This document shows, in pieces, positions 37,020-45,400 of a stretch of 64,000 nt of DNA. How positions within the stretch are numbered: the stretch's first letter is position 1; the number at the start of each line of letters is the position of its first letter. Below the pieces are notes generated by a model. It saw only the letters and a program-made list of their open reading frames with translations, was not told the DNA's origin and searched no databases. The position numbers and the translations under genes are program-made. This DNA comes from Kaistia geumhonensis (GTDB lineage: Bacteria > Pseudomonadota > Alphaproteobacteria > Rhizobiales > Kaistiaceae): the NCBI RefSeq assembly GCF_030815145.1, contig NZ_JAUSWJ010000001.1, forward strand, positions 1,736,001 to 1,800,000. The letters are read 5' to 3'.

Positions 37020-37050
37020 AAAAAGGGCGAACGCTGCTGAGCGTTCGCCC
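37020..37050 (-). terminator. Hairpin plus T5 in the leader of the LacI/GH127 operon
   Basis: On the minus strand, GGGCGAACGC, a 6-base loop, GCGTTCGCCC and then TTTTT form a textbook intrinsic-terminator shape with a perfect 10-base stem. It lies between the two operators and 43 bases before the lacI start, so if the promoter is upstream it sits in the leader mRNA and could act as an attenuator. Confidence 0.65.
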
Positions 37051-37059
37051 CGCATGGGG

Positions 37060-37077
37060 TGAGAAACCCTTTTCTCA
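37060..37077. promoter_or_regulatory. LacI-type operator, distal copy
   Basis: TGAGAAACCCTTTTCTCA matches the proximal operator at 16 of 18 positions. Centre-to-centre distance is 68 bases. It is the copy nearer the divergent GH42 gene (start 37242). Confidence 0.75.
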
Positions 37078-37241
37078 CTGCACGCTATCGGCAGATTTTG
37101 CGTGAATCAAGAGCAATTCGTCCGTCGTCCGCATGCTCTTTGGCGCCGTCGAAAACTGTCTTCCCCCACCTCTTCCCCGGCCGCCTTCCGGCAGTGCTAT
37201 AAGGCGTTCCGACCTCAACCCGCCTTCACGGAAACCCTGAC

Positions 37242-39179
37242 ATGCTCGGCGTCTGCTACTATCCCGAACACTGGCCCGAGAGCTGGTGGGAACGCGACGC
37301 CGCGGAAATGGCGGCGCTCGGCATCCGCTATGTTCGCATCGGCGAGTTCGCCTGGAGCCGCGTCGAGCCTGAGCCGGGCCGCTTCACCTTCGAGTGGCTC
37401 GATCGCGCCATCGAGACGCTCGGGAAGGCCGGCCTCAAGGTCGTGCTCGGCACGCCGACCGCGACGCCGCCGAAATGGCTGGTCGACCTCTATCCCGAGA
37501 TCCTGCCGCATGGGGAGGACGGGCGGCCGCGCGGCTTCGGATCGCGCCGTCATTACACCTTCTCGAGCGCCGTCTGGCTGCGCGAGAGCGCGCGGATCGT
37601 GACTGCCTTCGCCGAGCGCTACGGTCAGAACCCGCATGTCGCCGGCTGGCAGACCGACAACGAATATGGCTGCCACGATACGATCCTCTCCTATGGCCCG
37701 GAGGATCTCGCCGCCTTCAGAAGCTGGCTGCGGCGTCGCTACCAGACGCCGGACGCGCTCAACGAGGCCTGGGGCAACGTCTTCTGGTCGATGGAGCTTT
37801 CGAGCTTCGACGACGCGGTGCTGCCGGTGGCCGCCGTGACCGAGACCGGCCCCGCCGCGCGGCTCGATTTCTGGCGCTTCTCGTCCGAGCAAGTCGTCCG
37901 CTACAACGAGATGCAGACGGCGATCCTGCGCCGCCTGTCGCCGGGCCGCTTCGTCACGCATAACTATATGGGCTTCTTCCACGATTTCGATCACTACGCG
38001 GTCAGCGAGGTGCTCGATTTCGCGAGCTGGGATTCCTATCCGCTCGGCTTCCTGGAGAAGTTCCCCTTCTCGGAGGAGGAGCGCGCCCGCTTCACGCGCA
38101 CCTCGCATCCCGACGTGCCGGCCTTTCATCACGATCTCTATCGCGGCATGGCCGGCAACCGCTTCTGGGTCATGGAGCAGCAGCCGGGCCCGGTGAACTG
38201 GGCGCCGTGGAACGCGGTGCCGATGCCGGGCATGGTGCGGCTGTGGGCGTGGGAGGCCTTCGCGCATGGCGCCGAGGTCGTCTCGTATTTCCGCTGGCGC
38301 CAGGCGCCGTTCGCCCAGGAGCAGATGCATGCCGGCCTCAACCGGCCCGATCGCGTTCGCTCGGTCGGCGGCGAGGAAGCGGCACAGGTCGGCGTCGAAC
38401 TCGCGGCCTTCGGCCCGCTGCCGGAGAACCGCCCCTCGCCCGTCGCGCTCGTCTTCGACTACGAGGCTTCCTGGATCACCCGCATCCAGCCGCAGGGCGC
38501 CGACTACCGCCACGAGGAGATCAGCTATCGCTGGTACGAGGCCGTGCGGCGGCTCGGGCTCGATGTCGACATTGTTCCGCCCGGCGCCGATCTCTCGGCC
38601 TACAGCCTCGTGCTGCTGCCGAGCCTGCCGCATGTTTCGCCGGCGATGCTGCAGGCGCTGAAGGCGACCGAAGCCACCGTGCTGATCGGCCCCCGCGCGG
38701 GCTCCAAGACGCGCGACTTCGCCTTCCCGGACAACCTGCCGCCCGGCCCGCTCGCCGAGCTTCTGCCAATCACGGTGACGCAGGTCGCCTCCATGCGCCC
38801 CGGCCGCCATGCGGTCGCGGGCGATGTCGCCGGCGGCGCGGGCCGCTGGCGCGAATGGCTGGAGACCGAGCTCGCGCCGGTCGCGAGCTTCGACGATGGC
38901 GGCGCGGCGGTGGTCGCGCATGACCGGTTCATCTATGTCGCGACCTGGCCGGAGGCCGACCTTCTCGGCGCCATCGTCGAGACGCTCGCCCTGCCCCGCG
39001 CCGGGCTCACGGCGCTGCCCATCCCGCCGGACACGATCCGCATCCGCCGTCGTGGCGATCTCACCTTCGCCTTCAACTACGGCACCGAGCCCTGGACGGT
39101 GCCGGAGGCGGAGAGCAAGCGCTTCAGGCTGGGCGGGGCGACCATCGCTCCGCAGGATCTCGCCTGCTGGGAGGGTTGA
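37242..39179 (+). CDS. GH42 beta-galactosidase
   Basis: Glycoside hydrolase family 42 beta-galactosidase, 645 aa, cytoplasmic (no signal peptide). Catalytic acid/base E141 in QTDNEYGCHD and nucleophile E312 in WVMEQQPG stand at the same residue numbers as in the well-known Thermus enzyme. The TIM-barrel, trimerisation (about 395-600) and C-terminal domains are full length. GH42 enzymes often act on plant-derived galactosides or alpha-L-arabinosides rather than lactose. It is divergent from the GH127 operon and shares its operator region; a TetR gene follows after 5 bases. Confidence 0.94.
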   Translation: MLGVCYYPEHWPESWWERDAAEMAALGIRYVRIGEFAWSRVEPEPGRFTFEWLDRAIETLGKAGLKVVLGTPTATPPKWLVDLYPEILPHGEDGRPRGFGSRRHYTFSSAVWLRESARIVTAFAERYGQNPHVAGWQTDNEYGCHDTILSYGPEDLAAFRSWLRRRYQTPDALNEAWGNVFWSMELSSFDDAVLPVAAVTETGPAARLDFWRFSSEQVVRYNEMQTAILRRLSPGRFVTHNYMGFFHDFDHYAVSEVLDFASWDSYPLGFLEKFPFSEEERARFTRTSHPDVPAFHHDLYRGMAGNRFWVMEQQPGPVNWAPWNAVPMPGMVRLWAWEAFAHGAEVVSYFRWRQAPFAQEQMHAGLNRPDRVRSVGGEEAAQVGVELAAFGPLPENRPSPVALVFDYEASWITRIQPQGADYRHEEISYRWYEAVRRLGLDVDIVPPGADLSAYSLVLLPSLPHVSPAMLQALKATEATVLIGPRAGSKTRDFAFPDNLPPGPLAELLPITVTQVASMRPGRHAVAGDVAGGAGRWREWLETELAPVASFDDGGAAVVAHDRFIYVATWPEADLLGAIVETLALPRAGLTALPIPPDTIRIRRRGDLTFAFNYGTEPWTVPEAESKRFRLGGATIAPQDLACWEG

Positions 39180-39184
39180 GCCCG

Positions 39185-39841
39185 ATGCGCGGCGCGGACG
39201 AGCCGGCGGCTCCGTCCCGCACGGCGGCGACCCGCGACCCGGATGGCACGCAGCGTGCCATCCTCGCGGCGGCGACGCACGAATTTGCCGCCAACGGCCT
39301 CTCCGGCGCGCGTGTCGATGCCATCGCGGCGCGCGCCGGCATCAACAAGCGGATGCTCTACCACTATTTCGGGAACAAGGAGGCGCTCTACCGCGCCGCC
39401 CTTGAGGCCGAATATTCCCGCATCCGCGCCGCCGAGGCCGAGCTTCGGCTCGATGACCTCGAGCCCGAGGCAAGCCTCGCCCGGCTCGCTGCCTTCACCT
39501 TCGACTACTATCTCGAGAACCCCGACTTCCTCAGCCTGCTCGCGACGGAAAACCTCCATCGCGCGAAGCATGTCGCGAGCTCGGAGCGGCTGAAGGCCAT
39601 GCATGTCGCCTTCATCGGCGATCTCGACCGCGTTCTGGCGCGCGGCGCGGCGGCGGGGCTGTTCCGCCCCGGCCTCGACGCGGTCGACATCTATGTCACC
39701 ATCGCCTCGCTCGGCGCCTTCTACCTGTCCAACCGCTGGACGCTCGGCGCGATCTTCGGACGCGACCTCGCCGAGCCCGAGCGGCTGGAGGCATGGCGCG
39801 CGCATATTGCCGAGGTGGTGCTCGCCTTCGCCCGGGCTTGA
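39185..39841 (+). CDS. TetR-family transcriptional regulator
   Basis: A 218-aa TetR regulator. The helix-turn-helix is RAILAAATHEFAANGLSGARVDAIAARAGINKRMLYHYFGNKEALYRAAL, with a C-terminal ligand domain of the TetR_C type. The ATG at 39185 follows GGAGGG by about nine bases. A 13-base-arm inverted repeat just downstream overlaps a promoter for the DUF993 gene, making that gene its likely target. The inducing ligand is unknown. Confidence 0.92.
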   Translation: MRGADEPAAPSRTAATRDPDGTQRAILAAATHEFAANGLSGARVDAIAARAGINKRMLYHYFGNKEALYRAALEAEYSRIRAAEAELRLDDLEPEASLARLAAFTFDYYLENPDFLSLLATENLHRAKHVASSERLKAMHVAFIGDLDRVLARGAAAGLFRPGLDAVDIYVTIASLGAFYLSNRWTLGAIFGRDLAEPERLEAWRAHIAEVVLAFARA

Positions 39842-39870
39842 ACCCCAAATCCAGGCCTGAACCGGGCCGC

Positions 39871-39916
39871 TTGACAGCGACGACGGCCACTTGTAACTAA
39901 CTGGTTACAAGTGGCC
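39871..39916 (+). promoter_or_regulatory. Promoter and TetR-type operator before the DUF993 gene
   Basis: Left arm GGCCACTTGTAAC (39885-39897) and right arm GTTACAAGTGGCC (39904-39916) are perfect 13-base complements around a 6-base spacer. A -35 TTGACA (39871-39876) is followed after 17 bases by TAACTA (39894-39899), so the operator covers the -10 and start site. This is a typical TetR repression layout. Confidence 0.8.
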
Positions 39917-39949
39917 GCGACCGTAGTCGCGTGCCCGGAGGAGCGCGCG

Positions 39950-41122
39950 ATGACCACCATCCGTCTGCCGGCCGCGTCCGGCGCGATCGAGCCCTACACC
40001 CTCACGGGCAAGCCGCTGCCGCCGCCCAAGGCGGGAACCGCGCCGCGCTTTCCGCGCGTCGCCTACGCGGCGGCGCATGTCGTCGTTGACCCGCTCGCCG
40101 ACAACGATCCGTTCCTGGACACGGCCTTCGACTGGGAACGCACCCTGGCGTTCCGCCATCATCTCTGGGATCTCGGCTTCGGCGTCGCCGAGGCGATGGA
40201 TACGGCGCAACGCGGCATGGGACTCTCCTGGCCGGATGCGCTGGAGCTTTCCAAGCGCGCGATCGCCGAGGCGAAGACCCGGCCGGGCGCGGTCATCGCC
40301 TGCGGCGCCGGAACCGACCAGCTGGAGCCCGGCCCATCCGTCACGATCGACGATGTGATCGCCGCCTATGAGGCGCAGGTCGAGGCGATCGAGGCGGCCG
40401 GCGGGAAGATCATCCTCATGGCGAGCCGGGCGCTCGCCCGCGCCGCCAGGGGCCCGGACGACTATGCCCGCGTCTATGGCCGCATCCTCTCCGGCGTCCG
40501 CCAGCCGGTCGTGCTGCATTGGCTCGGCGAGATGTTCGATCCCGCGCTCGCCGGCTACTGGGGCAGCACCGACCATATGGCCGCCATGGAGACGGCACTC
40601 GCCATCATCGGCGCGCATGCCGACAAGGTGGACGGCATCAAGATCTCGCTTCTCTCGGCCGAGAAGGAGATCGCCATGCGCCGGCGGCTGCCGGCCGGCG
40701 TGAAGATGTATACGGGCGACGATTTCAACTATGCGGAACTTATCGCCGGCGACGCCGAGGGCCATTCGCATGCGCTGCTCGGCATCTTCGACGCCATCGC
40801 GCCCGTTGCCTCGGCCGCGCTGGAGCGACTCGGGGCGGGCGACGAAGAGGCCTTTCACAACCTGCTCGGCCCGACGGTGCCGCTGTCGCGACACATCTTC
40901 AAGGCGCCCACCCGCTTCTACAAGACGGGCGTCGTCTTCCTGGCATTCCTCAACGGCCACCAGGATCATTTCCTGATGGCGGGCGGGCAGCAGGGCGCCC
41001 GCTCGCTGATCCATTTCGCGGAGCTGTTCCGCCTCGCCGACGCGGCCCGTTGCCTCGCCGATCCGGACCGCGCCGCGGCCCGGATGGCGTCGCTCCTGAA
41101 GCTCGGCGGGATCGATCAGTAG
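39950..41122 (+). CDS. DUF993 family, dihydrodipicolinate synthase-like aldolase
   Basis: A 390-aa protein of the DUF993 family, a relative of the DapA/KDG-aldolase TIM-barrel lyases. The probable Schiff-base lysine is in VDGIKISLLSAEKE, with upstream blocks TPRF-like PRVAYAAAHVVVDP and QLEPGPSVTIDDVIAAYEAQ. GGAGG lies seven bases before the ATG at 39950. It has its own TetR-controlled promoter. It overlaps tail-to-tail by 7 bases with the SDR gene. Members of this family occur in sugar-acid gene clusters; the reaction is not established to my knowledge, so aldol cleavage is an inference. Confidence 0.85.
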   Translation: MTTIRLPAASGAIEPYTLTGKPLPPPKAGTAPRFPRVAYAAAHVVVDPLADNDPFLDTAFDWERTLAFRHHLWDLGFGVAEAMDTAQRGMGLSWPDALELSKRAIAEAKTRPGAVIACGAGTDQLEPGPSVTIDDVIAAYEAQVEAIEAAGGKIILMASRALARAARGPDDYARVYGRILSGVRQPVVLHWLGEMFDPALAGYWGSTDHMAAMETALAIIGAHADKVDGIKISLLSAEKEIAMRRRLPAGVKMYTGDDFNYAELIAGDAEGHSHALLGIFDAIAPVASAALERLGAGDEEAFHNLLGPTVPLSRHIFKAPTRFYKTGVVFLAFLNGHQDHFLMAGGQQGARSLIHFAELFRLADAARCLADPDRAAARMASLLKLGGIDQ

Positions 41123-41862
41123 GTCGCGCGGCCGCCGGACAGGTCGAACACCGAGGCGGTGGTGAAGCTGTTCTCGCGGCTCACCAGCCAGGCGACCATG
41201 TTGGCGGCCTCGTTGACCTCCAGGAAGCGGCCGCGAGGAATGCGCGAGAGCATGTAGTCGATGAATTCGGGCTTCAGCTCGTCGAGAATGCGCGTCTTGG
41301 CCGTCGCGGGCGTGATGCAGTTGATGGCGATGTCGTATTTCGCCACTTCCTTGCCGACCGCCTTGGTCATGCCGATGACACCCGCCTTGGCGGCGGCATA
41401 GGCGGAGGCGTTGGGGTTGCCCTCCTTGCCGGCGATCGACGCGATGTTGACGATGCGACCGTAGTTGCGGGCCTTCATGCCCGGCAGGATGGCGCGGTTG
41501 ACGTGAAAGGCGCCGTTCAGATTGACGTCGATGACGCGCTTCCACTCGCCGAGGTCATATTCGTCGAGCGGCGCGTTCTTGCCGGCGATGCCAGCCGAAT
41601 GCACGAGGATCTCGATCGGGCCGACCTTCTGCTCGGTCTCGGCCACGGCCGCGACGACCGCGTCGTAATCGGTGATGTTCACCTCGACGGCGGCGGCCGG
41701 CTGGCCGAGCCTCGCGACGGCCTCGGCCAGCATGTCGGCTCGCATGTCCCAGAGCGCGACTTTCGCACCCGAGGCAACGAGGCGCTCGGCGATGGCAAAG
41801 CCGATGCCCTGCGCGCCGCCGGTGACGACCGCGGTCTGGCCGACGAGATCGATCTGGTTCAT
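41116..41862 (-). CDS. SDR-family dehydrogenase
   Basis: Classical short-chain dehydrogenase, 248 aa. The cofactor motif is TGGAQGIG (14-21), and the catalytic set is S142, Y155 and K159 (SAYAAAKAG). An acidic residue after the second strand (LWDM) indicates NAD rather than NADP. The start at 41862 gives the family N-terminus MNQIDLVGQTAVVTGG with GGGAGG 12 bases upstream; the long open extension upstream is in another gene's territory and lacks conservation. It sits with a rhamnose-mutarotase-type gene upstream, so a sugar or sugar-acid substrate is likely. Confidence 0.88.
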   Translation of the reverse strand: MNQIDLVGQTAVVTGGAQGIGFAIAERLVASGAKVALWDMRADMLAEAVARLGQPAAAVEVNITDYDAVVAAVAETEQKVGPIEILVHSAGIAGKNAPLDEYDLGEWKRVIDVNLNGAFHVNRAILPGMKARNYGRIVNIASIAGKEGNPNASAYAAAKAGVIGMTKAVGKEVAKYDIAINCITPATAKTRILDELKPEFIDYMLSRIPRGRFLEVNEAANMVAWLVSRENSFTTASVFDLSGGRATY

Positions 41863-41984
41863 GGCTGGTGAAGCCTCCCTTTCAAACGATTTATTGTGGA
41901 GACGGACGACGTCCTGAATGCGCCGGCCGCGATGCGGGAGCGCATTCTCCGATAGTTCGTCGCCGCCGAACAGCCTTCGCGCGC

Positions 41985-42302
41985 TCAATCCAGTTGGAAA
42001 ACGCGGTCGAGCGCGACGACGGTCGGGCGTCCGTCCGGGCCATAGTCCATGATGTCGTCCATGAACTTCCACCAGCGCTTGTTGGCCTCGGTGTCCGGCA
42101 GCGCGTCCATGGTGTGGTCGTCTGTCCGCACCAGCGTCGCGAAGAGGCAATCCGTCTCGGGATCGTGCCAGATCGAATAGTCCGAGATGCCGGCCGCCTT
42201 CAGCGCCGCCACCATCTCGGGCCACAATTCGTCGTGCCGCTTTCTGTATTCCTCGATCCGGCCGGGATGGACCTTCATCCGGAAGGCGATGCGTTCGGGC
42301 AT
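41985..42302 (-). CDS. L-rhamnose mutarotase family protein
   Basis: A 105-aa protein of the RhaM/RhaU (DUF718) family, which interconverts sugar anomers. The typical sequence is RIAFRMKVHPGRIEEYRKRHDELWPEM, followed by ISDYSIWHDPETDCLFA and the WWKFMDDIM block. It is full length. It lies 122 bases upstream of the SDR gene on the same strand. No rhamnose kinase, isomerase or aldolase is present nearby, so it may act on another 6-deoxy sugar or aldose, as many family members near SDR genes probably do. Confidence 0.88.
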   Translation of the reverse strand: MPERIAFRMKVHPGRIEEYRKRHDELWPEMVAALKAAGISDYSIWHDPETDCLFATLVRTDDHTMDALPDTEANKRWWKFMDDIMDYGPDGRPTVVALDRVFQLD

Positions 42303-42492
42303 TTTGAACTCGTGGGCTGAGAGGGGCCGGCACCTGGCCGGACGAGCGGAGACCCCGAGCTAACCCTTTGCCGCGCCACCGGGCAAGCTTCGACCCTTTG
42401 CCTGATGCGAGTCGCACGGACATTTGCCATCGATCACCGAGCGGATAGAAAGGTTGATCGAACTACAACTTTCCGCTGAACCGGGCGAGCCG

Positions 42493-45400
42493 ATGCGTAA
42501 CGAGAGCGAGAAGCGGCCGGCCAATGCGATTGACGATGCCGAGGCCGCCCGTCTGTCGCGCATCTACGAGCAGATGCGCGACCGGCTGCTCGACATGCGC
42601 CTCTCCAATCCGATGCTCAACTATCGGCATCGTCCGAGCTCGAAGAGCCAGCTCCAGATCGTCGACGAGGTTCCGGAGGAGATCCATCGCCATCTGGCGG
42701 GGGGCGGATCGGTCGACATGGCGCCGCTGCCGGAACCGGAGGGCATGCCGGCCGACGAAGATACCGAGGAGTTCCGGAGCGAGTTCGACCACGCCCGCGT
42801 TGCCGATGTCGATTATCTGACCGAGATCGAGGCGCTCGAGGCGACCGGCCGAGCCGACGAATATGCGCTGGCCGAAGCGGAAAACCGTCTTCGGGCGCGG
42901 CTCCGCGAGCGGCTCGGAATGCCGCCGCGGCCGAGCCGCCGCACCGTCAATCCCGTCGAGCATGCCCGATCGCTCGGCATCGACCCCTCGATCGAGCTTC
43001 CGGCCGCACGGCAGAAGGAGGGCCACGCCGACCGGGCGCTGCAGACGCTGAAATGGCCCGATACGCTCGAGGCCGTGCTGGACCGCATCGCCGATACGGC
43101 GCGTCTCGCCGAGCAGGAGATGGGACTCTCGACGCTCTTCCTCGTGTTCGGCTTCCTGGAATGGGCCGAGCGCGGCGATGTGCAGAAGCGTATGCATGCG
43201 CCGCTGCTCCTGCTTCCCGTCCGCCTCGAAGCCCGCAAGGTGCGCGGACGCATCGTCCATGCCCTTTCGGCGGCGGGTCTCGCGGAGACGAATCTCTCGC
43301 TCGAAAAGAAGCTCCTCACCGATTTCGGCATCGTCCTCCCGGCCTTCGCGGCGGATGAGGACGGCCCAGGCTCCGTCGAGGCCTATTTCGAGGCGGTCCG
43401 CGAGGCCGTCGCGGCGGAGAGTGGTGACTGGCGCGTGCGCCGCTTCGTGACGCTCGGCCATTTCGCCTTCGGCCGCCTCGCGATGTATGCCGATCTCGAG
43501 CCGGCACAATGGGCCGGCCACCCTGCCCTATCGCCACTCATCGGCGCCATCCTGCGCGGCACCGAGATCGCGGGCGATGGCGGCGCGGGCCTCGCCTCGG
43601 CGCCCGACGATCACGACATCGACGATCCGGCCGTCGAGGCGGTCGCGCCCTACCTCGTTCTCGACGCCGACGCCTCACAGCACAGCGCGGTCGTCGACGT
43701 GATGGCCGGCAACAACCTCGTGATCCAGGGACCGCCCGGAACCGGCAAGTCGCAGACCATCGCCAATATCGTCGCCAATGCGCTGGCGAAGGGAAAGACC
43801 GTGCTTTTCCTCGCCGAGAAGATGGCGGCGCTGGAGGTCGTGAAGCGGCGGCTCGACGAGGTCGGGCTCGGCGATTTCTGCCTTGAGGTGCATTCCGACA
43901 AGGCCGTGCCGAAGCGGGTCATCGATAGCCTCAAGCAGCGGCATGAACGCGGATATTCCGAGAAGCGCGCCGCCATGGCGACCGACATCGGCTGGGAGGA
44001 GGCGCGCCGTGACATTCGCGCCTATCTCGAGGCGCTGCACCGCGAGACCGAGGTCGGGCGGCCATTCGACCAGTTCTGGCGGGCGGTCCGGGCGCGCGGC
44101 GATCTCGGCGAGCGACTCGCCCTCTTCCGTCGCACGGACATCGCGGGCGAGGTTCTTGTCGGCGAGGCCGCGTTCCAGAAGGCACTCGGCCGGCTCGACC
44201 GCTATTGCAGCGAGGTTGCGGATTTCGAGAAGGCGTTCGGCCCTATAACCACATCCTCTTGGTCGCGGCTCCACTTTCCCGCTGACGCCAATCCAGGCCT
44301 GACGCACGGGCTCGGCGACGCGTTCGAACGGCTTCGCGACGCGCTGAGCGCACTCGCAGCAAAGGCGTCGGCACCGCCCTTCGATGCCACGTCGGCCTCG
44401 GCGCTGGACGCGGCGGCGGCCCTGCACGATGCCCTTCCCCGCAAGGCGCCGTCCGATGCCTGGCTCGCGGCGCTCGCGCCGTTCGAGCCTGCCGCTGCAC
44501 TGCGCTTTTCGGCGAAGATCGCGGAAGCAGACACGCTCGCGGCTGCGCTCGACCTTCCGGCCGGGCTCGATGCGTCCGACATGGAGCTGCGGAGGCTGGC
44601 CGCGGTGAGCCTGCCGCTCGTCGCCACCGAGCAGCGGGAGGCCTGGCCTGCCGAGACCTACCAGATGGTCGAGGAAGCGGCCCGCGAGGCGGAACACGCC
44701 ATCGCCGCCGCCGCCACGGCAGTGGAGGCTGCGCGGCGGCTCGGCCTTCCGGAAACGCTTCCGGCTGCGGCCCTGCCCTGTCTCTATCTTCTCGGGCATG
44801 CGCTCGGCCCGATCGACGCCGATATCCGAGCCTGGCTCGGCGAGGTCAGGGTAGACCGGCCGCGCCTTGCCGACGTCGCGGCGGCCGCGGCGGATTTGCT
44901 TGCCGACGAGGCCTCGTGGCGCGGGCGCTTTCCCGGCGTGAAGGGCGACTGGCCGGCGCCCGATGCGCTGGACGCGGCCGCGGCCGAGGCGGGAAGATCG
45001 GGCCTTTCACGGCTCTTTGCCGGAACCAGGCTCGTCGACGCCGTGAACGCCCAGCTCGGGCTGCCGCCGCGCATGCGCCTGCCGGCCGAGGATTACGAGA
45101 CCCTTGCCGATCATGCGCGCGAGCTGGGCGCCTTCCTCGCCGACCGGACGCTGCCCGCTCTGTTCGGCCGCCTCTGGCGCGGACTGGATACGCCCTTCGG
45201 GGCGGCCGCAGCGGCGCGAAAAAGCCTCGACGATACGATCGCCCTCATCCTGCCGGTCGCCGGGGGTCAGCTGATCGCCGAGCGCCTCGCCGAAGGCGGC
45301 GCGGCCACCATCGAGGGGCTGGTGCGCGCGGTGCCGTCGGTCGCGCCCTATGTCCGCCTCTCCCGCGAGCAGCGGCAGCGCTTCGGGACGACGCCGATCG

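Noticed and set aside
41116-42423. Extended SDR reading frame reaching past the mutarotase gene
   Set aside because: The added 187 residues have no SDR-like sequence, and the mutarotase gene occupies the region in another frame. The start at 41862 gives the normal family N-terminus.
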